64,000 nucleotides of DNA from Pseudomonas pisciculturae (GCF_015461805.1 NZ_JACVZE010000012.1:62001-126000), one strand, 5' to 3'. Positions 36,279-45,932 are shown, counted from the stretch's first letter. Notes: generated by a model not told the origin, from the letters alone. Program-made: numbers and translations.

Positions 36279-37874
36279 TTATAGAACGCTGCCCATGGCT
36301 TTCATGAGCACCAAATCCCGCCCATAAATATCCGGCGCATACACCAACCCACCCTGGCGGTCGACCTCCACCGTCCAATAACTCAACAGCACCGGCACCG
36401 GCGTAGCCAACCTGAATTCATGGGTCACACCGGTGGCCAGAAGCTCATCGGTGCGCGCCCGCTCGGCCGGGCTCACCAGCAGGTCGCGCAGCAGCAACGG
36501 CTGCTCAACCCTCACACACCCCGAACTGAACGCCCGCGGCCCCTTGGTAAACAATGGCTGGCTCGGCGTGTCATGCAAGTACACCGAATACGGGTTGGGA
36601 AAGCGCATCACAATCTTGCCCAGCGGGTTGCGCGGGCCGGCCTCCTGGCGCAGCAGGATATTGCCAGGGCGCGCCCAATCGATTTGCTCGGGGGCCAACG
36701 GGTGGCCTTCGGCATCGAGTACTTGCAGGTTTTGCTGGCGCAAGTATTCGGGATTAAGGCGGATCGCCGGGAGTTTGTCCTCGCGCATGATGGTCGGCGG
36801 GATGGTCCACGTGGGGTTAAGGGTCAGCCGGGTGATGCGTGACTTGAGCAACGGCGTCTGGCGCTCGGCGCGGCCGACTTGCAGGCGGGTTTGCCACACC
36901 GGTATGCCGCTCTGGTACACGCTCAGTTGCGCGGCCGCGACGTTGACCAGCACGCCTTCGGGCTCCAGGTCCTGGGCCAGCCAACGGAAGCGTTCAAGGT
37001 TGATGCGCAATTGTTCGCGGCGGATCGCCGGGCTGATGTTCAGCTCGGCCACGGTGCCGGCACCGATCACGCCGTCGGCCTGCAACGAGTGGCTCAGCTG
37101 GAACACCTTGACGGCCTTGACGAGCTCGTCGCGGTATTGCTTGCCGCTGGGCACAGTGGCCAGGTAACCGCCACTGACCAGGCGCCGCGCCAATTCAGGT
37201 ACACGGGGGTCTTCCATGCCGGGGCGCAATAGCGGGCCAGCGGTGACCGGGTCCCAGTGGGGCAACGGCTGCCGGCGTACGGTGGAATAGGCATTGCGCA
37301 GGCTGCGGTAAAGATCGGCGCTGGGGCGTGCCTGGTCGAACGCTTGGGCCATGTCTTGTAGGCCGGTGGCGGCGAACGCCAGCACCTCGATGTTAGGGTC
37401 GCGTGCTGGCGGCTGGGAATGCCACAGCGGCTCGAAGCGCGACTGTTGCAGGCGCCCGTAGTGCAGGTCCTGTAGCGCTTGCAGGTACTGGCGGCTGACG
37501 TCGATATCGCTGCACAGCACGTTGGCCGTGGCGTCTGACGCAGGCAGGCTATAGTGGGTGGGGTCCAGGCCGTCGTCGGCGAGCATCTGTACCTGGGTGT
37601 GCAAATCCTGGCGCCGATCTTCGGCAGACCATAGCGGCGCATTACCCTGCTGCTGGTAAAAGGCTTGCAAGCGCAGTTGCGCGGTGGCGTCGATGTGCGG
37701 CGCCAAGTGGGGACAAACGCTGGGCAGTTGGGCCAAAGCCTGTTGCACGGGCGCCAAATCCACGGGCGCCGGTGTCGTCACCGGCAAGGGCTCAACGGGT
37801 AGCTCGTCGGCTGTCGCGACCAGTGGTGCAACGAGCAGGCAAATGCTCAAGTAACATGCGTGTTTTTTGAACAC
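36279..37874 (-). CDS. L,D-transpeptidase, YcbB/LdtD-like
   Basis: Periplasmic enzyme of 531 residues that forms 3-3 cross-links in peptidoglycan. Signal peptide at about 1-23 (ending ATA), an N-terminal LdtD scaffold region, a peptidoglycan-binding domain (about 215-275, AVKVFQLSHSLQADGVIGAGT), and a catalytic YkuD domain (about 290-450) with His in LHDTPSQ and Cys in SSGCVRV. The GTG at 37874 is chosen because GGAG lies 9 bases upstream and a signal peptide then begins at once; the frame is open to 38060 without a better start. It diverges from another YkuD-type gene. Confidence 0.88.
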   Translation of the reverse strand: MFKKHACYLSICLLVAPLVATADELPVEPLPVTTPAPVDLAPVQQALAQLPSVCPHLAPHIDATAQLRLQAFYQQQGNAPLWSAEDRRQDLHTQVQMLADDGLDPTHYSLPASDATANVLCSDIDVSRQYLQALQDLHYGRLQQSRFEPLWHSQPPARDPNIEVLAFAATGLQDMAQAFDQARPSADLYRSLRNAYSTVRRQPLPHWDPVTAGPLLRPGMEDPRVPELARRLVSGGYLATVPSGKQYRDELVKAVKVFQLSHSLQADGVIGAGTVAELNISPAIRREQLRINLERFRWLAQDLEPEGVLVNVAAAQLSVYQSGIPVWQTRLQVGRAERQTPLLKSRITRLTLNPTWTIPPTIMREDKLPAIRLNPEYLRQQNLQVLDAEGHPLAPEQIDWARPGNILLRQEAGPRNPLGKIVMRFPNPYSVYLHDTPSQPLFTKGPRAFSSGCVRVEQPLLLRDLLVSPAERARTDELLATGVTHEFRLATPVPVLLSYWTVEVDRQGGLVYAPDIYGRDLVLMKAMGSVL

Positions 37875-37914
37875 TTGGCTTAACTCCAATCCGCAGCGGG
37901 GGGATGTACTGCAG

Positions 37915-38628
37915 ATGCTGACTTTTTTGTGCCGGCTTGGCCTGGCTACCATGACTCTGGCGTTATTGAGCAATTCTGCGCTCGCCGCCAATGGCAACCC
38001 TCCTTCCTTGTATAGCAGCCTGGCGCGCTCTGCTCCAGAACTCAATCCCACTGTACTCAAAAGCGCCCTGAGCGCGGTGCAGTGTGCGGTCAGTAATGGC
38101 GAAGAACGTTCCGACCGCCTGGCGGTGATTGACTATTCCCAGCCTTCGACCGCCCGTCGGCTGTGGATCTTCGACCTGCGCAAGAAAACCCTGGTACTGC
38201 GTGACCTGGTGGCTCACGGCGCCAAGTCCGGGGAAAACTTCGCCACCGAGTTCTCCAACCGCGAAGGCAGCCACCAGTCCAGCCTGGGCCTGTTCCGCAC
38301 CCAGGAAAGTTACTTGGGCACCCACGGTTACTCCCTGCGCATGGATGGCCTGGAGCCGGGTTTCAACGACCAGGCCCGCGACCGCGCCATCGTGATCCAC
38401 GCCGCCGACTACGTGAGCCCCCTGTGGAGCAAGCGCGAAGGCCGTATCGGCCGCAGCCAGGGTTGCCCGGCCGTGCGTCCGCAAGTGGCGCGCCAGGTGG
38501 TCGATAAGCTCAAGGACGGGCAATTCATGTTTTCGTGGTACCCCGACCAGCGCTGGTTGAAGTCCTCGACGTACCTCAATTGCAAACCCCAACAGGTGGC
38601 GAGTAGTCGTACAATCCGTGGCGGATAG
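37915..38628 (+). CDS. Secreted YkuD_2-family (L,D-transpeptidase-like) protein
   Basis: Protein of 237 residues with a signal peptide (about 1-25, ALA) and a murein L,D-transpeptidase catalytic-like domain of the YkuD_2 type. The His (VIHAADYV, about residue 162) and the Cys (GRSQGCPAVRP, about 182) of the active site are present. The ATG at 37915 is preceded by a G-rich run; a start at 37867 would overlap the divergent ldt gene. Only 40 bases separate the two starts. Confidence 0.85.
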   Translation: MLTFLCRLGLATMTLALLSNSALAANGNPPSLYSSLARSAPELNPTVLKSALSAVQCAVSNGEERSDRLAVIDYSQPSTARRLWIFDLRKKTLVLRDLVAHGAKSGENFATEFSNREGSHQSSLGLFRTQESYLGTHGYSLRMDGLEPGFNDQARDRAIVIHAADYVSPLWSKREGRIGRSQGCPAVRPQVARQVVDKLKDGQFMFSWYPDQRWLKSSTYLNCKPQQVASSRTIRGG

Positions 38629-38657
38629 CCTGTCCCCATAGATTAAGAGAACCTCCC

Positions 38658-39404
38658 ATGCTTCTACACACGTCCACCTGGATCGAGATCGGGCAGTTTC
38701 TGGAACGCAGCCGCACGGTGGTGATTCCCATTGGTTCCAACGAACAGCACGGCCCTACCGGCCTCTTGGGCACCGACTGGATGTGCCCGGAAATCATTGC
38801 GCACGAGGCGCAGAAAAACGCTGACATTCTGATCGGCCCGACCTTCAATATCGGCATGGCCCAGCATCACCTGGGCTTTCCCGGCACCATTTCCCTGCGT
38901 CCTTCCACCTTTATCGCCGCGATTGGCGACTGGGTGCGCTCGCTGGCCGGGCATGGTTTTGACAAGATCCTGTTTCTCAACGGCCATGGCGGCAATATCG
39001 CGACGATTGAAGCGGCGTTTTCCGAGCTGTACGCCGAAGCCAGTTTCGCCCGCCGCCCGGCTGGGTTCGCCTTGAAGCTGGTGAACTGGTGGGATTTGGA
39101 AGGCGTCAACGACCTGGCTCACCAGCAATTTCCCGTGGGCCATGGCAGCCATGCCACGCCGTCGGAGATTGCGGTGACGCAGTGGGCGTATCCGGATTCG
39201 ATCAAGACCGCCGAGTACTCACCGCAGATCGCCAATACCGGGCCGATCCGTGAAGCACTGGATTTCCGTGCACGCTTCCCCGACGGGCGCATGGGCTCGG
39301 ACCCGGCGTTGGCGACGGTGGAGAAAGGTGGGGCGTTGGTGAAGTTGGCGGCGCAGGGGTTGGTCAAAACGGTCAATGCTTTCAGCAACGAAGCCAAACC
39401 CTAG
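38658..39404 (+). CDS. Creatininase-family amidohydrolase
   Basis: Protein of 248 residues with the metal-binding pattern of the creatininase family: IGSNEQHGPTG (Glu29, His31), a following Asp in GTDW, LNGHGGN (His112), and GSHATPSE (Glu). Family members include creatininase, formamide hydrolases and the redox-cofactor protein MftE, so the substrate cannot be called. It follows the YkuD_2 gene by 29 bases and could be co-transcribed with it. Confidence 0.85.
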   Translation: MLLHTSTWIEIGQFLERSRTVVIPIGSNEQHGPTGLLGTDWMCPEIIAHEAQKNADILIGPTFNIGMAQHHLGFPGTISLRPSTFIAAIGDWVRSLAGHGFDKILFLNGHGGNIATIEAAFSELYAEASFARRPAGFALKLVNWWDLEGVNDLAHQQFPVGHGSHATPSEIAVTQWAYPDSIKTAEYSPQIANTGPIREALDFRARFPDGRMGSDPALATVEKGGALVKLAAQGLVKTVNAFSNEAKP

Positions 39405-39420
39405 GCCGTATACAGGTCAA

Positions 39421-39514
39421 AATGTGGGAGGGGGCTTGCCCCCGATGGCAGTGGATCAGTCAGAGCATCTGTGACTGTCACACCGCTATCGGGGGCAAGC
39501 CCCCTCCCACATTT
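39421..39514. repeat. REP palindromic repeat
   Basis: AATGTGGGAGGGGGCTTGCC at the left and GGCAAGCCCCCTCCCACATT at the right form near-perfect 20-base arms. Located between convergent genes. Confidence 0.88.
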
Positions 39515-39525
39515 AGCCTCGTGTG

Positions 39526-39867
39526 TTACTTACATTCTTGTGCTGCCAGTTCCAGCCGCGACGGCGTGAGCGCAGACGCCAGCGGCTTGCGCTCATACAA
39601 AAACACCTTGCCGCCCTCCTGAGCCTTGTAGGCCTCCAGCACATCATCGGCCGCGATCTTGCTGGTCAGCACCACTTTGGCGTGACGCGAGTTCTGGGTC
39701 ACGGTCGACGTGATCCCGTGTTTTTCCAGCTTGCCCACCACACACTGCGCATAAGCCTCAGGGGCTTTTGTGGTTTGCAGGGTCAGGGTAGGAACGTTAG
39801 GGGAAGACACACAACCGGCCAGCCACAGGGAAGCAAAGGCCAGGGCCGGTACAAAAAAAGAACGCAT
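39526..39867 (-). CDS. Small lipoprotein
   Basis: Lipoprotein of 113 residues. The signal ends in WLAGC (Cys at about 19). The mature domain of about 90 residues has one Cys in YAQCVVGKLE and one at the C-terminal ECK, which could form a disulphide. ATG at 39867 follows AGGA by 8 bases; the frame extends further upstream without support. Function unknown. It lies 34 bases after the interrupted gene upstream and is probably in the same transcript. Confidence 0.75.
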   Translation of the reverse strand: MRSFFVPALAFASLWLAGCVSSPNVPTLTLQTTKAPEAYAQCVVGKLEKHGITSTVTQNSRHAKVVLTSKIAADDVLEAYKAQEGGKVFLYERKPLASALTPSRLELAAQECK

Positions 39868-39901
39868 GAAGAAATCCTGAAGATAAAGATAAAAGTTCAC
39901 A

Positions 39902-40546
39902 TCAACCCGCACGCACCAAGGCTTTGAGCGACACATCAAACTGCTTCAAGGCATCGCGCTGCACATCACGCTGCTGCTCGATCTGCGCGGCAATTTCCGG
40001 CGCGGCCTTGTCGTGTACCCACACCGACGGCACTTGCTTGTGCACTGAGCCCTCGGCCTTGGCGATGTATTGCAGGTTCGCATCGTAGAACCGCGCAATA
40101 AAACGCGCCTCGACCACATCGTTACGCTGGGTCAGCAGTTGGTTATGGGTGTCGAGCATCACCACCACATCGGGGTGAGCCTGCACCAGGGCGTCCAGGT
40201 TGTCGTAGACCGTGACCGACAAAAAGGTGCCTTGCAGCGAACTCATCAACCAATCAATGGCCAGTTCCGGGTCGGAACTGCTGACGAACGCCTGGCGGAT
40301 GCGCTCGTCGAGAGCGTCCTTGGCGCCGTTCAAGGCCATGTCGTGGTAGCGTTAAAGGTAACTGAGGTTGTCGCGGGTATTATCGCTCAACAACACACCC
40401 ACTGACTGCGCATGCTGCAGGGAGTCTACGCTAGCGCCAATCGGTAGCAAATGGCTACTATGCAATTCATCCGCGATTGCGCCGTTATTGATGACGACAG
40501 TGCCCAGCATCAGGGCCATTAAAGCGAATTGGATAATCGTCTTCAT
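39902..40546 (-). pseudogene. Secreted protein gene interrupted by an in-frame TAA
   Basis: Two frames on the minus strand, 40352-40546 and 39902-40339, are in the same phase, separated only by the TAA at 40352-40354 and four sense codons before the next ATG. Read through, they give one protein of 213 residues. It has a signal peptide (MKTIIQFALMALMLG..., about 1-25), no later frameshift, and a normal ribosome site (AAGGAA) before the first ATG. I infer a single nonsense change in a formerly intact gene, or a sequencing error. The part after the stop could still be translated from its own ATG but would lack the export signal. Function unknown. Confidence 0.75.
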
Positions 40547-40677
40547 CGCGCATTTCCTTGAGCTGCGTTTCGATGAAGCAATTTTGCGCTTTTCCCGAAA
40601 AAACAGAACTTGCGATCCGTGATGGTGACTATTATCTGAACCGATAGTGCACCCATAAAATCTATAAGGACCTCGCT

Positions 40678-40923
40678 ATGAAGCCCCACCAGAAAACCTT
40701 CGACCGCATCCGCGAAGCTGTCTTGCCGGAGTTTCGCGAGCGGGTCGCCGACTACCTGGTCGACTATGAAAACGTGCTGCAAGACGCAACGGCCGACGCC
40801 GACCAAACTCTCGCCAACGCCCAGCAATTGCGCGGTTACCTGCGTGGTTTGAACACCACGCGGGTACTGGGCATGGCCGATTGGGAAGACCTGGACCGCC
40901 GCGTGGCCCAGGAATGGCTGTAA
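40678..40923 (+). CDS. Small hypothetical protein, 81 residues
   Basis: Highly charged, mostly helical protein without Cys, signal peptide or membrane segment. The ATG follows AAGGACC by a good distance and codon use looks native. It ends 4 bases before the convergent glutathione transferase stop. I do not recognise a named family; the composition suggests a small cytoplasmic helical-bundle protein. Confidence 0.65.
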   Translation: MKPHQKTFDRIREAVLPEFRERVADYLVDYENVLQDATADADQTLANAQQLRGYLRGLNTTRVLGMADWEDLDRRVAQEWL

Positions 40924-40927
40924 ACCT

Positions 40928-41560
40928 TTAGAGTGTTGGCCTCGTCAGGTTGACCCACGCCTGCACCGACGGCCGTTGCCATTGGCGCTGCGCGTAGGCC
41001 ACCAACTCGGCGGGTACGCTGTCACCGTTGAGGATCAGGCGATTGAGCATCACCGCCAGGTCCACATCCGCAATCGACCACTCACCGAACAGGTAAGCCG
41101 GGTTACCCACCAACAAGGCCTGCGCCGCACTGATCAACTTGGCAGCGGCCACTTCGGCCTCGGTCGACAGTGGCGGCCTCTTCTGCCCGTAGAACACCAC
41201 CAGCGTCGAACGCTCCTGACGAATCGCCAGCAAGTCGCTGCGCAGCCAGGCCTGCACCTGCCGTGCCCTCGCCCGCTGCCGGGGCTCGGTCGGATAGATC
41301 GGCGTATCGGGGTAACGCTCTTCCAGGTACTCAGTGATCGCCGACGACTCCGACAGCGCAAAGTCGCCCTCCTCCAGCGTGGGCACGCGCCGGGTCAGGG
41401 ACAGCGTGGCGAAGCCTGCCGTCTGGTTTTGCGCGGCATCGAGGTCCAAGGTCACGGTATCGAAGGCCAGGCCCTTTTCCCGCAGGGCCACAAACACCGA
41501 CATGGCATACGGGCTGGTGAACTGGGCATCGACGTACAGGCGCAACGCGGGTGTGTTCAT
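40928..41560 (-). CDS. yfcF: Glutathione S-transferase, YfcF-like
   Basis: Protein of 210 residues. Thioredoxin-like N-terminal domain (about 5-80) with the glutathione-binding segment RRVPTLEEGDFALSESSAI, and an all-helical C-terminal domain (about 90-205). The opening LRLYVDAQFTSPYAMS matches YfcF, a glutathione transferase with peroxidase activity in E. coli. ATG at 41560 follows AAGGAG. Confidence 0.85.
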   Translation of the reverse strand: MNTPALRLYVDAQFTSPYAMSVFVALREKGLAFDTVTLDLDAAQNQTAGFATLSLTRRVPTLEEGDFALSESSAITEYLEERYPDTPIYPTEPRQRARARQVQAWLRSDLLAIRQERSTLVVFYGQKRPPLSTEAEVAAAKLISAAQALLVGNPAYLFGEWSIADVDLAVMLNRLILNGDSVPAELVAYAQRQWQRPSVQAWVNLTRPTL

Positions 41561-41656
41561 GGCGGGTCTCCTTGAGTGAAAGCCCACGCTACGAGATCGG
41601 CGGCGGGAAAGACAATGGCGGGTTTTTATAGGGGCATTCCCCTTGGGAATAGTGAC

Positions 41657-42193
41657 TTAACCGGCAAACCCACCCGCATTGAGAAACGCATATTCCGCCC
41701 CGGTACTGACACGGGCCAACACCTCATTACGATGGGGAAAACGCCCGAAACGCTCGATGATGTCTGCGTGTTCCTTGGCCCAGTGGTAGGTGTTGGCGTC
41801 CAATTGCTGATTGAGGGCAAGGGAGCGCTGTTGGTCTGCCGGGTCTTCCGAATGTTCGAACGGCAGATAACAGAATGCACGCAAGGCCGGTTCGACCAAT
41901 GAGTCCAGCCCGGCATCCACCATGCGCGCGGCATATAGCCGTGCCAGCGGGTCAGTGGCAAACATATGGGCGGTGCCGCGAAAGGCATTGCGTGGGTATT
42001 GATCGAGCAGGATCAACAGGGCCAGGGCACCCTCTGGCGAGTCGAGCCAATGTTCCAGCTCACGGCGGGCGGCTTGGAGGTGGGTGGTGTAGAAGGTGTC
42101 GCGAAAGCTCGCGTCAAAGGCCTCGTCTTTTGCGAACCAGCGTTTGGGGCCAGCGGTTTGCCAGAAGGTGATGACAGCGTTTGGGGTAGTCAT
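41657..42193 (-). CDS. DUF924 family protein
   Basis: Protein of 178 residues with the family landmarks VITFWQTAGPKRWFAKDEAFD near the start, LILLDQYPRNAFRGTAHMFA near residues 59-78, and RFGRFPHRNEVL near 147-158. The fold resembles TPR-like helical repeats; the biochemical role is unknown. ATG at 42193 gives the family N-terminus. Confidence 0.85.
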   Translation of the reverse strand: MTTPNAVITFWQTAGPKRWFAKDEAFDASFRDTFYTTHLQAARRELEHWLDSPEGALALLILLDQYPRNAFRGTAHMFATDPLARLYAARMVDAGLDSLVEPALRAFCYLPFEHSEDPADQQRSLALNQQLDANTYHWAKEHADIIERFGRFPHRNEVLARVSTGAEYAFLNAGGFAG

Positions 42194-42257
42194 GGTGATG
42201 GCCTGTGAAAGCGATTTTGCTGAAGTTACCAGAATCGAGCATACGACGAGCCCCCCC

Positions 42258-42277
42258 TTGTGGGAGCTGGCTTGCCA
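42258..42277. repeat. Isolated half REP unit
   Basis: A single GTGGGAGCTGGCTTGCC arm without its partner, in the divergent region between the DUF924 gene and the acyltransferase-like gene. Probably a decayed REP. Confidence 0.6.
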
Positions 42278-42352
42278 TCTACACAACGAATCGCGGCAAC
42301 GTGCAGATTAATGTTATACGATAACACTCCTTTTTCGCCCTGCCCTGTGATC

Positions 42353-43513
42353 ATGCCCATGACCGATGCTGTTCCTTTGCGCCAACGCCTGCTCTCCATC
42401 GATGCCCTGCGTGGCTTGGTGATTCTGTTTATGTTGCTGGACCACGTGCGCGAGACCTTCCTGCTGCACCGCCAGGTCAGCGACCCCATGACCATCGACA
42501 GCACCGAGCCTGCGCTGTTTATCAGCCGTACCCTCGCCCACCTGTGCGCACCGGTCTTTGTATTACTCACGGGTTTATCCGCCTGGTTGTACGGCCAGAA
42601 ATACCAGGGCCGACGCGACGTGTCGGCCTTCCTGTTCAAGCGCGGGCTGTTCCTGGTGGTGCTGGAATTCACCCTGGTCAACTTCGCCTGGACCTTCCAA
42701 CTGCCGCCCAGCGTGATCTACATGCAGGTGATCTGGGCCATTGGCGTGAGCATGCTCGCCCTGGCCGCGCTGGTGTGGTTGCCGCGCCCGCTGTTGATCG
42801 GCTTGGCGATTGTGATCATTGGCGGGCACAACCTGTTGGATGGCCTGCACTTCGCACCGGGCTCGGCTGCTCAAAACCTGTGGGCGATTTTGCATGAACG
42901 TAGCTGGATCGACGTAAGCGACACCCTGCGCCTGCGCGTTACCTACCCGGTGCTGCCGTGGATCGGCGTGATTGCCCTGGGTTATGGCCTGGGGCCGTGG
43001 TTTGCCAATGGCATGCCGTCGGCGCTGCGTCAGCGTTATCTGCTGCTGGCGGGAGTGGGGGCGCTTGTGGGGTTTGGCCTATTGCGTGCGCTTAATGGCT
43101 ATGGTGAGAAGCCTTGGCAGAGCTATGACAGCGGCGTGCAGACGTTGATGAGTTTTTTCAACGTGACCAAGTACCCGCCTTCGCTGTTGTTTTTGGCGCT
43201 GACACTGGGGATTGGGTTGCTGCTGTTGCTGGCGTTTGAACGTGCGGGGCACAAGCGTTGGGTTGCAGTGCTGGCCACGTTCGGGGCGGCGCCGATGTTC
43301 TTCTACCTGCTGCACCTGTATGTGCTGAAAGTGCTGTATGTGGCGTGCTTGGCGGTGTTTGGCCTGAACCATGGCAACTACTTTGGTTTTGACAGCATTG
43401 GCGCGGTGTGGCTGGTGGCGCTGTTGTTGCCGTTGGCGTTGTACGTGCCGGTGCGTTGGTTTGCGGGGCTGAAAGCTCGGCGCCGCGACCTGGCCTGGCT
43501 CAAATACCTCTGA
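42353..43513 (+). CDS. Polytopic acyltransferase-like membrane protein (DUF1624 type)
   Basis: Inner-membrane protein of 386 residues with about ten hydrophobic segments. The opening RLLSIDALRGLVILFMLLDHVRE carries the Asp and His-containing first-helix pattern of the DUF1624 / heparan-alpha-glucosaminide N-acetyltransferase group. These enzymes move acetyl groups across a membrane, but the acceptor here is unknown. The start is either ATG 42353 or ATG 42359. Monocistronic. Confidence 0.82.
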   Translation: MPMTDAVPLRQRLLSIDALRGLVILFMLLDHVRETFLLHRQVSDPMTIDSTEPALFISRTLAHLCAPVFVLLTGLSAWLYGQKYQGRRDVSAFLFKRGLFLVVLEFTLVNFAWTFQLPPSVIYMQVIWAIGVSMLALAALVWLPRPLLIGLAIVIIGGHNLLDGLHFAPGSAAQNLWAILHERSWIDVSDTLRLRVTYPVLPWIGVIALGYGLGPWFANGMPSALRQRYLLLAGVGALVGFGLLRALNGYGEKPWQSYDSGVQTLMSFFNVTKYPPSLLFLALTLGIGLLLLLAFERAGHKRWVAVLATFGAAPMFFYLLHLYVLKVLYVACLAVFGLNHGNYFGFDSIGAVWLVALLLPLALYVPVRWFAGLKARRRDLAWLKYL

Positions 43514-43526
43514 CCCAACGCAGGCC

Positions 43527-43622
43527 AAAATGTGGGAGGGGGCTTGCTCCCGATGGCAGTGGGTCAGCTACAGATAAGCTGACTGATCCACCGCCATCGG
43601 GAGCAAGCCCCCTCCCACATTT
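43527..43622. repeat. REP palindromic repeat
   Basis: AAAATGTGGGAGGGGGCTTG at the left and CAAGCCCCCTCCCACATTTG at the right pair almost perfectly around a GATGGC.../GCCATCGG inner stem. It lies between the convergent acyltransferase-like gene and metE. Confidence 0.88.
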
Positions 43623-43643
43623 GAACCGTGCAAGACCTTGGAA

Positions 43644-45932
43644 TCAGGCCAGTTCGGTACGAAGTTGGCGAGCGGCCGCAACCATGTGAATCAGCGCCGC
43701 CTCCGTCTCCGGCCAACCCCGCGTTTTCAAACCGCAATCCGGGTTCACCCACAACCGCTCGGCCGGAATCCGCTTGGCCGCTTTGCGCAGCAAGTTCGCC
43801 ATCTCTGAAGCCTCCGGCACCCGTGGCGAGTGGATGTCATAAACACCCGGCCCGATTTCATTCGGGTAAGCGAAGGCTTCAAAGGCCTCCAGCAACTCCA
43901 TATCCGAACGTGATGTCTCGATGGTGATCACATCGGCATCCATCGCCGCAATGCTCTCGATCACATCGTTGAACTCGCTGTAGCACATGTGGGTGTGGAT
44001 CTGGGTTTCATCACGCACGCCGCTGGCGCACAGGCGAAACACCTCGGTGGCCCAATCCAGATAGTGCTGCCACTGCGCCTGACGCAACGGCAAGCCTTCA
44101 CGGAACGCGGCTTCGTCGATCTGCACGATCTTGATACCCGCCGCTTCCAGGTCAACGACTTCATCACGAATGGCCAGCGCCAACTGCCGCGCCTGCACTT
44201 CGCGACTCACGTCTTCACGCGGGAACGACCACATCAGCATGGTCACAGGGCCGGTCAGCATGCCCTTCATCACCTTGCAGGTGAGGCCTTGGGCGTAGCG
44301 GATCCACTCCACGGTCATCGCCTTTGGGCGGCTCAGGTCGCCAACAATTACCGCCGGTTTCACGCAGCGCGAACCGTAGCTCTGCACCCAGCCAAAGCGC
44401 GTGAATACGTAGCCATCCAACTGCTCGGCGAAATATTCGACCATGTCGTTACGCTCGGCTTCACCGTGCACCAGTACGTCCAGGCCAAGATTCTCCTGCA
44501 CCTCGACGGCGTGCTTGATCTCGCTGTGCATCGCTTCAACGTATTCGGCTTCACTCAACTTGCCGGCCTTGTACGACTGGCGCGCCAGGCGAATCGACGC
44601 GGTCTGCGGGAATGAACCAATAGTGGTGGTCGGGAACAGCGGCAGGTTCAGGCCGGCGCGCTGTCTCTCGATACGCTGGGCAAACGGCGATTGGCGCTGG
44701 CTGTCCCGGGCGGTAATCGCCGCCACACGGGCTTGTACCGCCGGTTTGTGAATACGCGCAGAGGCAGCACGAGCGGCTTGCACCGCACAGCTCTGTGCCA
44801 ATGCCGCCAACACGTTTGATGCTTCGGGCGCATTGACCGCTTGGGCCAACACCGCCACTTCAGCACACTTCTGCACGGCGAAGGCCAGCCAGCTTTTCAG
44901 CTCGGCATCCAGCTTGTCTTCGCGACCCAGGTCGACCGGGCTGTGCAGCAATGAGCAGGACGGCGCAACCCATAGGCGATCACCGAGTTTTTCATGGGCG
45001 TGCTGCAAGGTGGCCAGGGCTTGTTCCAGGTCGCAACGCCAGACGTTACGGCCGTTGACCACGCCCAATGACAGCACCTTATAAGCCGGCAGACGGTCGA
45101 GGATGGTCGGGTACTGTTCCGGTGCGCGCACCAGGTCGATATGCAGCCCGTCGACTGGCAGGTTGGCGGCCAGGCCGAGGTTTTCTTCCAGGCCACCGAA
45201 GTAGGTCGCCAGCAGTTTTTTCAGCGGGTCACGCTGGATCTGGTTGTAGGCCCGTTCGAAGGCGTTTTTCCACTCTTGGGGCAGGTCCAGCACAAGAATC
45301 GGCTCGTCAATCTGCACCCATTCCACGCCCAGGTCGGCCAGTCGTTGGAAAATCTGGCCGTATAGCGGCAGCAATCGATCGAGCAATTCGAGTTTGTCGA
45401 AATCGCCGCCCTTGGCCTTGCCCAGCCACAGATAAGTCAACGGGCCGATCACCACCGGCTTGACGTTGTGACCCAGCTCGCGCGCTTCCTGCACTTCTTC
45501 GAACAACTGGTCCCAACCCAGGTGAAAGTGCTGGTCGGCGCTGAACTCCGGCACGAGGTAGTGATAGTTGGTGTCGAACCACTTGGTCATTTCCTGGGCG
45601 TGGGCACCGCCGCAGCAGCTGTCACTGACGCCGCGGGCCATGCCGAACAGGGTTTGCAGCGTGGCCTGGCCATCAGCCGGGCGGAAACGCTCAGGGACCA
45701 CGCCGAACATCAGCGAGTGCGTCAGCACCTGGTCGTACCAGGCAAAATCGCCGACCGGCAGCAATTCAATGCCGGCCTGCTTTTGCAGGTCCCAATGCGC
45801 CTTGCGCAGGTCACGGCCAACGGCACGCAGGCCGGCCTCGTCGAGCTCGCCCTTCCAAAACGCTTCCTGCGCTTTTTTCAGTTCACGATCGCGTCCAATG
45901 CGCGGAAATCCCAGGGAATGAGCGACTGCCAT
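43644..45932 (-). CDS. metE: Cobalamin-independent methionine synthase
   Basis: MetE transfers a methyl group from methyltetrahydrofolate to homocysteine. The 762 residues are the normal length and show the two-barrel arrangement. The N-terminus LGFPRIGRDRELKKA is typical. Zinc ligands are in the C-terminal barrel: His and Cys in THMCYSEF and the Cys in NPDCGLKTRGW. A GGAG ribosome site precedes the ATG. A MetR-like dyad lies 57 bases upstream. Confidence 0.97.
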   Translation of the reverse strand: MAVAHSLGFPRIGRDRELKKAQEAFWKGELDEAGLRAVGRDLRKAHWDLQKQAGIELLPVGDFAWYDQVLTHSLMFGVVPERFRPADGQATLQTLFGMARGVSDSCCGGAHAQEMTKWFDTNYHYLVPEFSADQHFHLGWDQLFEEVQEARELGHNVKPVVIGPLTYLWLGKAKGGDFDKLELLDRLLPLYGQIFQRLADLGVEWVQIDEPILVLDLPQEWKNAFERAYNQIQRDPLKKLLATYFGGLEENLGLAANLPVDGLHIDLVRAPEQYPTILDRLPAYKVLSLGVVNGRNVWRCDLEQALATLQHAHEKLGDRLWVAPSCSLLHSPVDLGREDKLDAELKSWLAFAVQKCAEVAVLAQAVNAPEASNVLAALAQSCAVQAARAASARIHKPAVQARVAAITARDSQRQSPFAQRIERQRAGLNLPLFPTTTIGSFPQTASIRLARQSYKAGKLSEAEYVEAMHSEIKHAVEVQENLGLDVLVHGEAERNDMVEYFAEQLDGYVFTRFGWVQSYGSRCVKPAVIVGDLSRPKAMTVEWIRYAQGLTCKVMKGMLTGPVTMLMWSFPREDVSREVQARQLALAIRDEVVDLEAAGIKIVQIDEAAFREGLPLRQAQWQHYLDWATEVFRLCASGVRDETQIHTHMCYSEFNDVIESIAAMDADVITIETSRSDMELLEAFEAFAYPNEIGPGVYDIHSPRVPEASEMANLLRKAAKRIPAERLWVNPDCGLKTRGWPETEAALIHMVAAARQLRTELA

